DNA from: CAJMNU01 sp905214855
Lineage (GTDB): Bacteria; Bacillota; Clostridia; Lachnospirales; Lachnospiraceae
Reading direction: 5' to 3'
Length of the DNA: 48,742 nucleotides
NCBI GenBank assembly: GCA_937890595.1
Contig: CALADM010000029.1
Span: 1-48,742, forward strand
In this document: positions 8,339-16,649 of the stretch, piece after piece
Layout of the letters: each line of letters begins with the position of its first letter
Position numbering within the stretch: position 1 is the stretch's first letter
The notes under the pieces: model-generated
The model's database searches: none
What the model saw: the letters and a program-made list of their open reading frames with translations, nothing else
What the model was told of the DNA's origin: nothing
Made by a program: the position numbers and the translations under genes

Positions 8339-9265
8339 ATGGGTATGGAAGGTAATTCATTTAAAGTTAGGGTGAGAAAAGATTTTCAGAGAAACTGGTC
8401 TTTGTATGTTTTGGCAATCCCGGTATTGATTTTTTATGCAGTATTTATGTATAAGCCAATGTACGGTGCGATCATTGCATTTAAGGACTTTATCCCGGCG
8501 AAAGGTTTTTGGGGCAGTGAGTGGGTTGGATTATATAACTTTGAAAGATTCTTCAAAAGTACATACTTTGTACGTTTGATGAGAAATACATTGTTACTGA
8601 GTATCTATAGTATTATTTTTGGTTTCCCGGCTCCGATCATTTTGGCTTTGCTGTTAAATGAAGTAAAGAACAAAAAGTTCAAGAGCATTACACAGACAAT
8701 CACATATTTACCACACTTTATTTCTTTGGTTGTTGCCTGTGGTATGATTAAAGACTTCTGTCTGAGTACAGGTATTTTTAATGATATTATTGCTATCTTT
8801 GGCGGTGAGCGTTCTCCTCTTTTGCAGGATCCAAAGTATTTTAGAACGATCTATACAGCATCCAGTATATGGCAGGAAGTTGGTTGGGGTTCTATCATTT
8901 ATCTGTCCGCATTGTCTGGTGTAGACAGCCAGCTGTATGAGGCTGCTTCTATTGATGGTGCAGGTAAATGGAAACAGCTTCTTCATGTTACATTGCCATC
9001 CATTCTTCCAACAATTATCATTATGTTGATCTTGAGAATGGGTTCTCTGATGAGTATGGGATACGAGAAAACAATTCTTTTATACAATCCGGCTACTTAT
9101 GAAACATCCGATATCATCTCCTCCTATGTATACCGTGTAGGTTTGCAGGAACAGGATTGGAGCTATTCTACGGCGATCGGTCTGTTTAACTCTGTAATCA
9201 ACTGTCTCCTTTTGGTAGTAACCAATAAGATCAGTAAGAAGTGTACAGAAACCAGCTTGTGGTAA
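8339..9265 (+). CDS. Sugar ABC transporter permease (LplB/UgpA type)
   Basis: 308 residues from ATG 8339; ATG 8345 is an equally good start because AAAGGA (8330-8335) is better spaced for it. A longer in-frame start at 8294 lies inside the upstream hairpin and is unlikely. Six membrane helices are visible, starting at LYVLAIPVLIFYAVFMY. The EAA loop that contacts the ATPase is YEAASIDGAGKWKQLLHVTLP. LplB-type proteins pair with a YtcP/LplC-type partner, which is the next gene 14 bases on. Inner-membrane component of the oligosaccharide importer. Confidence 0.93.
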   Translation: MGMEGNSFKVRVRKDFQRNWSLYVLAIPVLIFYAVFMYKPMYGAIIAFKDFIPAKGFWGSEWVGLYNFERFFKSTYFVRLMRNTLLLSIYSIIFGFPAPIILALLLNEVKNKKFKSITQTITYLPHFISLVVACGMIKDFCLSTGIFNDIIAIFGGERSPLLQDPKYFRTIYTASSIWQEVGWGSIIYLSALSGVDSQLYEAASIDGAGKWKQLLHVTLPSILPTIIIMLILRMGSLMSMGYEKTILLYNPATYETSDIISSYVYRVGLQEQDWSYSTAIGLFNSVINCLLLVVTNKISKKCTETSLW

Positions 9266-9279
9266 GGAGGTAGGCAAGT

Positions 9280-10164
9280 ATGAAGGGAAGTATGAAAGTA
9301 AAAACGTCAACAGGAGAGAAAGTCTTTCAGGTATTTAACTATATCATCCTGACTATTATTGCAATCATCTGTTTGTATCCTATGTGGTATGTTGCAGTAG
9401 CTTCTTTCAGTGATAGCAACCGTTTAATGTCTCACACTGGTCCATTGTTAAAGCCTCTTGGTTTTACTATGGATGCATATATAAAAGTATTTGAAAATCC
9501 AATGATCTTAAAGGGTTATGGAAACACATTGTTTATCCTGATCGTTGGTGTATTCTTAGATTTGATCATGACTTCTTTGGGTGCGTATTTCCTTTCCAGA
9601 AAGGGAGTTATGTTCAAGAAGCCGATCATGATGCTGATCATGTTCACAATGTTCTTTAGTGGTGGTATGATTCCTTTCTACATGACATTGAAAGATGTAC
9701 ATTTGCTGAACAGCAGATGGGGTCTTATCATCCCATTCCTGATCAGTACATATAATATGATCATTTTGAGAACATCTTTTGAATCCATTCCTGTCAGTTT
9801 GACAGAGGCGGCTCAGATCGATGGAGCAGGGCATTTTACCGTTCTGTTTAAGATTGTCCTTCCATTGTCTAAATCTATTTTGGCAGTTATGGTATTGTAC
9901 TACGGTGTTGGTATCTGGAACGCATGGTTCTGGGGTTCTACTATCCTGAGAGATAGAGAGTTGTATCCATTGCAGGTTATTCTGCGTGAGATCTTGATTT
10001 CTAATGATATTCAGGCTATGGGTGGCGGCGGAGACGCTGAGGCAATTGCTATGAGTATCAAGTATGCTACGATCATGGTAGCAACTGTTCCGATTCTGTT
10101 TGTATATCCATTCTTGCAGAAATATTTTGCAACTGGTGTTATGGTAGGTGCAGTAAAAGAATAA
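9280..10164 (+). CDS. Sugar ABC transporter permease (YtcP/LplC/UgpE type)
   Basis: 294 residues. A strong site AAGGAGGT (9264-9271), overlapping the stop codon of the previous gene, points to ATG 9280. Six predicted membrane helices, with the EAA loop TEAAQIDGAGHFTVLFKIVLPLSKS and the family's C-terminal KYFATGVMVGAVKE. It forms a heterodimeric channel with the preceding permease. No ATPase gene follows, so a shared ATPase such as the one at 29516 must serve it. Confidence 0.93.
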   Translation: MKGSMKVKTSTGEKVFQVFNYIILTIIAIICLYPMWYVAVASFSDSNRLMSHTGPLLKPLGFTMDAYIKVFENPMILKGYGNTLFILIVGVFLDLIMTSLGAYFLSRKGVMFKKPIMMLIMFTMFFSGGMIPFYMTLKDVHLLNSRWGLIIPFLISTYNMIILRTSFESIPVSLTEAAQIDGAGHFTVLFKIVLPLSKSILAVMVLYYGVGIWNAWFWGSTILRDRELYPLQVILREILISNDIQAMGGGGDAEAIAMSIKYATIMVATVPILFVYPFLQKYFATGVMVGAVKE

Positions 10165-10213
10165 TCTATGTTTATATTCTTGGGGGAAGAGTATATAAGA
10201 GGGAAATATAAAT

Positions 10214-10317
10214 AAAAAGGCGTCTGTAAAGCAGAGTTATCTTTTCGTTCAAATAAAGATTTTTGAGTGTAGATCAAGTTTGAACAGGGGGTGGTTTTGG
10301 TTAACAGCCGCCTTTTT
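10214..10317 (+). ncRNA. Structured 3' element with terminator-like closing stem
   Basis: AAAAAGGCG plus CTGT (10214-10222, 10224-10227) pair with ACAG plus CGCCTTTTT (10304-10307, 10309-10317), enclosing a second stem GTTCAAA/TTTGAAC (10247-10253/10279-10285). The T run at the end could terminate the permease transcript. The large ordered loop is unusual for a plain terminator. It could be a structured 3' UTR or a small RNA; no known riboswitch class is recognised. Confidence 0.45.
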
Positions 10318-10402
10318 ACTGTAGTAAATTTGTATAGAAAAAGTCCAATTTGTATCAATAGAATAAAAAAATGATTTATAAAAAATAGAATAAAAAATAA
10401 AA

Positions 10403-10430
10403 TTGACAAATTATAGAAAACATTGATAAA
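10403..10430 (+). promoter_or_regulatory. Candidate promoter for the GH2 operon
   Basis: TTGACA (10403-10408), a 16-base spacer and GATAAA (10425-10430), about 90 bases before the GH2 start. Two TATAGAAAA copies (10333, 10412) lie here too, as upstream of other genes of the locus. The -10 match is weak. Confidence 0.4.
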
Positions 10431-10520
10431 AGTGTAAATGATATTGCCTTTTTTTACAGGTTGCCTATGATGAAGGTGCTAAGATAAATACAGACTAGAA
10501 TGTTGAGTATGGAGGGAAGT

Positions 10521-13490
10521 ATGAAACTGGAATCTTATTATGAAAATTTAGATGTACTTCATGTAGGATGTGAAAACAACAGATGTTATTATGTTCCACA
10601 GGGGACAAAGGGTGAGGAGAGAAAAATCCTTCTCTCTGGAAATGATTGGAAATTTCAATATTATCTTTGTCCACAGGATGTGCCAGATTCATTTGGGGAG
10701 TCTGATTTTGTGGGAGATCAGGAAAAGGAGATAGCTGTACCTTCTTGTATCCAGATGTTGGGATATGACCAGATACAATATACAAATGTAGATTTTCCAT
10801 TTCCGTATGACCCGCCTTATGTACCAGGGATGAATCCTTGTGGTGCATACAGAAAAACCTTTTATTTGGATGAAATGTCTGTTAAGGGGAAACAGTATCT
10901 GTATTTTGAAGGAGTGGACTCTTGTTTTTATGTGTGGCTGAACGGAAATTTTGTTGGCTATAGTCAGGTATCCCACAGTTCCAGTGAATTTGATGTGACC
11001 CAATGGGTTTGTGTTGGGGAAAACAGGCTGCATGTATTAGTTTTAAAATGGTGTGATGGAAGTTATCTGGAAGATCAGGATAAGTTCCGCTTTACTGGGA
11101 TTTTCCGTGATGTCAGTCTTTTGATCCGTCCAGAAGATCATGTGCATGATTTCCGTGTGACAACACCAATCTGTTGGGAAGAAAATAAGGCAAAGGTTTG
11201 TGTTACACTGGAAGAGGTATGTGGTACACCAAATGTATATGCTGTGCTTATGGATAAGGAACAGGTACTGGGAAGAACAGAGGTCAAAGATGGATATGCA
11301 GAGTTTGAGGTGAAAGAGCCAAAACTTTGGAATGCAGAAGAACCTTATCTTTATACCTTATCTTTGGAAACAGAAGAAGAAAAGATTGTACAAAAAGTAG
11401 GAATCCGTGAGATCACGATTGAAAATGCAGTACTTTTAGTCAATAGAGTGCCAGTGAAATTAAAAGGCGTGAACAGACATGACAGTAATCCATATACAGG
11501 AATGACAGTGACACGTGATGATATGTTAAAAGATCTGACTCTGATGAAGCAACATAATATCAATGCAATCCGTACAAGCCATTATCCAAATGCACCCGTA
11601 TTTATGGAGCTTTGTAATGAGATGGGATTTTATGTGATGGATGAGGCAGATGTAGAGAGCCATGGAGTAGTACATTATTATGGTGGTGGTTATAACCTGA
11701 CATATGGAATGCTTGCTCAGGATTCCAGATTTGATAAGGCAATCTTAGATCGTGTTCAAAAGGCTGTGATCCGTGATAAAAATCAGCCATGTGTCTTTAT
11801 GTGGTCTCTTGGAAATGAATCAGGATATGGTCCGTCTTTTGAAGAGGCAGGACGCTGGGTGAGAGACTATGAACCGACAAGACCACGCCATTATGAGCGT
11901 GCATGGGCAGAGACAGGCGGTCATAAAAATGATCAATCCATGTTGGATGTAGAGAGCCGTATGTATCCAGAATTAGAATGGCTGGATGATTTTTTGGAAA
12001 ATCACAAGGAAAAACCGTTGGTACTCTGTGAATTCCTTCATGCAATGGGAAATGGTCCGGGAAGTGTGAAAGACTATACAGATCGTCTATATAAATATGA
12101 TAATTATGCAGGCGGTTTTGTGTGGGAATGGTGCGATCATGCTGTCTGTGACGGATATACAGAAGATGGAACTCCTAAGTTTTTATATGGTGGCGATCAT
12201 GGGGAATGGCCTCATGACGGTAATTTCTGTGTAGATGGATTGATCTCTCCAGATCGTAAGCCTCATCCGGGACTTTTGGAATATAAAAATGGCTGCCGTC
12301 CGATCATGGCAGAGATGGTCGATGTGACTGAGGGAGTCATTCGGCTGTATAATCGTATGGATTTTGTGAATATCAAAGATAGGGCAGAGGTTTTCTTTGA
12401 AATACATAGGAACGGTGTAAAGATAACGGACGGAATTTTGCAGGAAACCGATATTCCAGCTCATGGATCTGGGGAAATCCATATTGCTGGTTGGGATGCA
12501 AAGACAATGACAGGAGAGAATACCTGGCTGAAATTGACATATAAACTCAAGAGAGAAGAAGGGGTACTTCCAGTTGGACATGAGTTGGGATTTGATCAGA
12601 TTGCTTTGGGAGAAGAAGTGTTTGCAATCTCTGAGACAGCAAAAACTGAACAGTTGAGTATATGTGAGACGGAGAAAGAAATCTGTGTAACAGCGCAAAA
12701 TATGACATTTGTATTTTCTAAACTGACAGGTCTCTTCCTCTCCATAAAGAAAGCAGAAAAGGAAATGCTTGCAGCACCAGCGGCATTTCAGGTCTTCCGT
12801 GCACCTACAGATAATGACAGAAAGATAAGAGAAGAGTGGGAAGCAGCAGGATATAACCGTTTGACAGCTAAGATATATGAGACTTCTGTTCGTGAAGAAG
12901 AGGGACGAGCTGTGATCGAATGCAGTCTTTCTTTGGGAAGTCCAATTGTGCAGCCTCCTCTTAGAATAAAAGAGGTTTGGGTAATTGGTGGAAATGGTGA
13001 GATGACTGTGACAGTGAATGCGGTGAAAGAAGAGGTATTCCCAGCGCTTCCACGTTTTGGACTGGTGTTCCCGCTTGCAATGGATGCTAGTGTGCCAGTT
13101 TCTTATTATGGATATGGACCAAATGAGAGTTATATAGATAAACATGAAGCATCTTGGGTAGACCAATTTGAGACGATTGCAAAAGAAATGCATGAAGATT
13201 ATGTGAAACCACAGGAAAATGGAGCACGTCATCACTGCTTTAGAATGCAGGTTGGGGAATTTGCAGCAGAAAGCAGTATGCCATTTGATTTTTCTGTTTC
13301 AGAATATAGTGTAGAAGAATTGACGAATAAAGCACATCGATTTGAATTGGAAAAATCAGGAATGTTATATGTATTTACAGATTATAAAAACAGTGGTGTG
13401 GGAAGTGCTTCCTGTGGACCGAAATTGCCGAAGCAGTATCAGATTTCGGAGAACGAGATCCATTGGGTGATGAAATACCATATTTTATAG
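10521..13490 (+). CDS. Beta-galactosidase, GH2 family, LacZ type
   Basis: 989 residues from ATG 10521, preceded by GGAGGGA. Layout is that of long LacZ-type enzymes: jelly-roll domain (about 30-200), Ig-like domains, a TIM barrel and a C-terminal beta-galactosidase small-chain domain. The acid/base is E433 in MWSLGNESGYG and the nucleophile E504 in CEFLHAMGNGPG. RTSHYPNAPVFMELCNEMGFYVMDEADVESHG and GGFVWEWCDHAV are also typical. It hydrolyses terminal beta-galactosides; no signal peptide, so it acts on imported oligosaccharides. It begins an operon with the PHP and GH101/GH129-like genes. Activity on related beta-linked sugars cannot be excluded, since GH2 specificity is broad. Confidence 0.92.
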   Translation: MKLESYYENLDVLHVGCENNRCYYVPQGTKGEERKILLSGNDWKFQYYLCPQDVPDSFGESDFVGDQEKEIAVPSCIQMLGYDQIQYTNVDFPFPYDPPYVPGMNPCGAYRKTFYLDEMSVKGKQYLYFEGVDSCFYVWLNGNFVGYSQVSHSSSEFDVTQWVCVGENRLHVLVLKWCDGSYLEDQDKFRFTGIFRDVSLLIRPEDHVHDFRVTTPICWEENKAKVCVTLEEVCGTPNVYAVLMDKEQVLGRTEVKDGYAEFEVKEPKLWNAEEPYLYTLSLETEEEKIVQKVGIREITIENAVLLVNRVPVKLKGVNRHDSNPYTGMTVTRDDMLKDLTLMKQHNINAIRTSHYPNAPVFMELCNEMGFYVMDEADVESHGVVHYYGGGYNLTYGMLAQDSRFDKAILDRVQKAVIRDKNQPCVFMWSLGNESGYGPSFEEAGRWVRDYEPTRPRHYERAWAETGGHKNDQSMLDVESRMYPELEWLDDFLENHKEKPLVLCEFLHAMGNGPGSVKDYTDRLYKYDNYAGGFVWEWCDHAVCDGYTEDGTPKFLYGGDHGEWPHDGNFCVDGLISPDRKPHPGLLEYKNGCRPIMAEMVDVTEGVIRLYNRMDFVNIKDRAEVFFEIHRNGVKITDGILQETDIPAHGSGEIHIAGWDAKTMTGENTWLKLTYKLKREEGVLPVGHELGFDQIALGEEVFAISETAKTEQLSICETEKEICVTAQNMTFVFSKLTGLFLSIKKAEKEMLAAPAAFQVFRAPTDNDRKIREEWEAAGYNRLTAKIYETSVREEEGRAVIECSLSLGSPIVQPPLRIKEVWVIGGNGEMTVTVNAVKEEVFPALPRFGLVFPLAMDASVPVSYYGYGPNESYIDKHEASWVDQFETIAKEMHEDYVKPQENGARHHCFRMQVGEFAAESSMPFDFSVSEYSVEELTNKAHRFELEKSGMLYVFTDYKNSGVGSASCGPKLPKQYQISENEIHWVMKYHIL

Positions 13491-13501
13491 GAGGTATCAT
13501 T

Positions 13502-14521
13502 ATGGGTGAAAGAGTTTGGCTGTTGCCGGAGGAAGGAAGATTTTATAAGGCAAATCTGCATTGCCATACGGTACTTTCAGATGGACATTTGACACCAGAA
13601 GAAGTGAAAAAGGCATATCAGGATCAGGGATATTCCATTGTGGCGTATACAGATCACCGCCATTATGGATGGCATCCGGAATTAATGGATTCATCTTTTA
13701 TTCCATTAGCGGCATATGAAGTGGATATTAATGAATTCTATAAGATTCCGGGAGACTTTTCCAGAATAAAAACATATCATATCAATTTATATGATACAAA
13801 TCCTTGGAAACAGCGTGAAGAAGAGAAAAAATCTCTTTTGCCAGAGCGTCGTTATACAGATATCAATTATATCAATGAATATCTGGTAGAGAGAAGACTG
13901 GACGGTTTTTTTGCCTGCTATAACCATCCATATTGGTCTTTGCAGAATTTTGATGATTATAAAAATCTGAGAGAAGTTTGGGGAATGGAAATTTATAATT
14001 ATGGTTGTGAACATGATGGACTTTATGGATATAATCCTCAAAGCTATGATGAGATGTTGAGAGAGGGAAACAGACTGTATTGTGTGGCAACAGACGACAA
14101 TCATAATTCTTACCCATTCGGTGATCCGCTGTGTGATTCATTTGGTGGATTTACAATGATCAAAGCAAAAGAACTGACTTATGAGGCAGTGGTCGATGCG
14201 TTATTGAATGGTGATTTTTATGCGTCCATGGGACCTGAGATCAAGGCATTGTATATCGAAGATGGGAAATTAGTGGTAAAGACCAGTCCGGTAGAGAAGA
14301 TTTTTGTGGTCACGGAGGGAAGAAATTGCCATAAAAAATTGGCAAAATCAGGTGAAACGATCACAGAAGCTGTATTTGAGCTAAAGGGAAATGAAGGCTA
14401 TATCCGTGTGGATATAAGAGATGAGAAAGGTCTTCATGCCAATTCTAACGCATATTTTTTGAGCAGTATGACCCCTGTGAGAAAATCATATCTGGTGGAA
14501 GGGCGTAAGGAGGAAAAATGA
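13502..14521 (+). CDS. PHP-domain metal-dependent hydrolase
   Basis: 339 residues. An AGGAGGT site overlapping the GH2 stop sets ATG 13502. PHP motifs are complete: HCH with H20/H22 and D27 in NLHCHTVLSDG, H52 in YTDHRHY, then CYNHPYWS and CVATDDNHN near the C-terminal third. PHP proteins bind two or three metal ions and usually cleave phosphoesters. The stop codon overlaps the start of the next gene (ATGA), so the two are translationally coupled. The tight position between two glycosidases suggests a substrate from the same pathway, for example a phosphorylated or otherwise substituted sugar. The substrate is unknown, and a CehA/McbA-like hydrolase is another possible label. Confidence 0.82.
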   Translation: MGERVWLLPEEGRFYKANLHCHTVLSDGHLTPEEVKKAYQDQGYSIVAYTDHRHYGWHPELMDSSFIPLAAYEVDINEFYKIPGDFSRIKTYHINLYDTNPWKQREEEKKSLLPERRYTDINYINEYLVERRLDGFFACYNHPYWSLQNFDDYKNLREVWGMEIYNYGCEHDGLYGYNPQSYDEMLREGNRLYCVATDDNHNSYPFGDPLCDSFGGFTMIKAKELTYEAVVDALLNGDFYASMGPEIKALYIEDGKLVVKTSPVEKIFVVTEGRNCHKKLAKSGETITEAVFELKGNEGYIRVDIRDEKGLHANSNAYFLSSMTPVRKSYLVEGRKEEK

Positions 14522-16404
14522 GAGTTCAACTAGAAAATATGGCAATTGAGCTGAATGAACGTACATTAGGGATTCAGATAGAGGCAGATGGGATTCTCTG
14601 GAAAACTTCAAAAGACTGGATTCCGGTTGTAAAATTGAAAGATGGAGAAGTTCCATTTACAAATTGGAAGAAGATACAGCATATCGAATTTACTTCTGGA
14701 GTAGGCGTGGGGATTCATTCTATGTATCGGGGCTGCCAGAAAGAAGGAAGCGAATTTGAATATGATTTTGACACACTGATTTGGATAGAAGAGGCAAATC
14801 AGACAATACATACAGAGTGGATCCCGATTTGTGAAAAAGGACTTGATGTTTTGGAGGTATGCTGGCCGGGAAGTTTGGAGCGTGTGGGAGCAGCAGGGGA
14901 AGGATACACGGTTTTAAATGCCGGACAGGGTATGATCGTGCCGGACACATGGTCTCAGCCTATTGAAAAATTAGGATTTAACGGGATGTTTTTGACCGCA
15001 GGAAGTTATATGCCTTGGTTTGGTCAGGTAAAAGAGCAGGCTGGCTATATCGCAATTGCAGAGACACCATGGAACGGAGGCGTAAATGTAGAGCATCCGG
15101 CAGGAGGTCCATATACAAAAGTCGGGGTACGATGGGAATTGAGTTTGGGACAGATGGCATATAGAAGATCTCTTCTTTATACGTTTCTTTCTAAATGTGA
15201 TTATAACGATCTCTGTAAGGTATACCGCAATTATGTGAAAGAGACCGGACATTTTACTTCACTGGAAGAGAAGGCAGCAAAAGTACCATCTGTCAATGAT
15301 CTGATCGGATGTTCATTTGTACATTTTGGGATCAAAACCAGTGTGAACCCAAAATCTGATTTCTTTGATCCACAAAATCCAGATAAGAATAATAGAGTGA
15401 CACCATTTGCTGTCCGTCAGAAGACGATTGAAGAGATCCACGACCTTGGGATGAAGAAGGTATATCTGCATTTGGATGGATGGGCAGAGCCGGGATATGA
15501 CAACCAGCATCCAGATTATACTCCTGCATGTGAAGAGGCAGGCGGCTGGGCAGGTATGAAAGATCTGGCAGATACTATGCATAAATTTGGATATATGTTT
15601 GGAATCCATGACCAGTACAGAGATTACTATTTTGAAGCACCTTCTTTTGATCCAGCTTATGCAGTACAACTTCCAGATGGATCTATGCCATCTCATGCAC
15701 GTTGGGCAGGAGGTCCTCAGACATACCTTTGCACTACACAAGCCCCTTATTATGTGCGCAGGAATTTTAAAAAGATAGAAGAAAATGGTATCCATTTGGA
15801 TGGAGCATATCTGGATGTATTTACCTGCAATGAGGGAGATGAATGTGCAAATCCAATGCACAGGATGACAAGAAGAGAGAGTTATGAATACAGAGGTAAA
15901 TGTTTTGAATGGCTTCTGGCTCATGGAATTTTGTCAAGTTCAGAGGAAGTTTCTGATTGGAGTATAAAGAGTCTGGTATTTTGTCACTATGCTCCATATC
16001 ATTTTATGCTTCAGGCACCGGGAACACCAAGAGAGGGAATCCCAGTACCATTGTTCAATCTGGTATACCATGACTGTGTGGTAGAACCTTGGATGATGGA
16101 TAAGATCAGTGAAAAGGAAGATCTGATGCTGTATGCATTATTAAATGGAGGTGCTCCATATCTCATCCGTGAGGGAGCTTATGCAAATACAGATGGTGCA
16201 TTTGAATCTGAATTTTCGTTTAGACTGAAAGAGCAGGCGAAGCGCTGTGAGGTTGTGGCAAAACTGCATGAGAAAGTGGCAAAACAGGAAATGGTGCGCC
16301 ATGAGCTTTTGACAGAAGATGGAACACGTCAGAAGAGTATATTTGCAGATGGAACAGAAGTAGTTGTAGATTTTGAGAAAAATACATACGAGATCATCCA
16401 GTAA
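14518..16404 (+). CDS. TIM-barrel glycoside hydrolase, possibly GH101/GH129-related
   Basis: 628 residues, overlapping the PHP stop by four bases. Residues 1-270 look like a beta-sandwich domain, followed by a barrel with repeated strand-end motifs: KKVYLHLDGWAEPGY, FGYMFGIHDQYRDYYFEAP, HLDGAYLDVFTCNEGDEC and a C-terminal LIREGAYANTDG. D433 in GAYLDVF is a good nucleophile candidate and E476 or E477 in SSSEEVSDW a good acid/base candidate. The arrangement reminds me of endo- and exo-alpha-N-acetylgalactosaminidases (GH101/GH129) and of DUF5696-type proteins, but I assign this by eye only. No signal peptide, so intracellular. The neighbours (GH2, PHP, GH88) point to final breakdown of an imported heteroglycan. 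The precise linkage cut is unknown. Confidence 0.6.
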   Translation: MRVQLENMAIELNERTLGIQIEADGILWKTSKDWIPVVKLKDGEVPFTNWKKIQHIEFTSGVGVGIHSMYRGCQKEGSEFEYDFDTLIWIEEANQTIHTEWIPICEKGLDVLEVCWPGSLERVGAAGEGYTVLNAGQGMIVPDTWSQPIEKLGFNGMFLTAGSYMPWFGQVKEQAGYIAIAETPWNGGVNVEHPAGGPYTKVGVRWELSLGQMAYRRSLLYTFLSKCDYNDLCKVYRNYVKETGHFTSLEEKAAKVPSVNDLIGCSFVHFGIKTSVNPKSDFFDPQNPDKNNRVTPFAVRQKTIEEIHDLGMKKVYLHLDGWAEPGYDNQHPDYTPACEEAGGWAGMKDLADTMHKFGYMFGIHDQYRDYYFEAPSFDPAYAVQLPDGSMPSHARWAGGPQTYLCTTQAPYYVRRNFKKIEENGIHLDGAYLDVFTCNEGDECANPMHRMTRRESYEYRGKCFEWLLAHGILSSSEEVSDWSIKSLVFCHYAPYHFMLQAPGTPREGIPVPLFNLVYHDCVVEPWMMDKISEKEDLMLYALLNGGAPYLIREGAYANTDGAFESEFSFRLKEQAKRCEVVAKLHEKVAKQEMVRHELLTEDGTRQKSIFADGTEVVVDFEKNTYEIIQ

Positions 16405-16445
16405 AAAGAGGATGTCAGGAAACAAAAAAAGATCATTTTGATAGG

Positions 16446-16486
16446 CAGTAAAAGGGCGGGAGTGCAGCAAAGCGCTCCCGTTTTGC
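16446..16486 (+). terminator. Terminator of the GH2 operon
   Basis: CGGGAG (16457-16462) pairs with CTCCCG (16475-16480), extended by AAAA/TTTT flanks and followed by T residues, 50 bases after the stop codon. Confidence 0.85.
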
Positions 16487-16649
16487 TATACATATACCCT
16501 ATTTTCCCGAAAGATATGGTGTTGCAGTCAAAAGAATATAGTGTTATGATTAAAAATCGAAGAGAGAATTTTGAAGAGAACGGTTTTCTTACTATCTGAA
16601 ATAAGGGCGAATGGGAGCAAATAAGGGAATCATAGAGGGAGTAACAAGA

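Noticed and set aside
12183..13235. Long open frame of 350 codons on the - strand inside the GH2 gene
   Set aside because: It lies wholly within a well-supported gene, is rich in Cys, His, Phe and Ile as expected for an antisense shadow, and shows no family motif or ribosome binding site.
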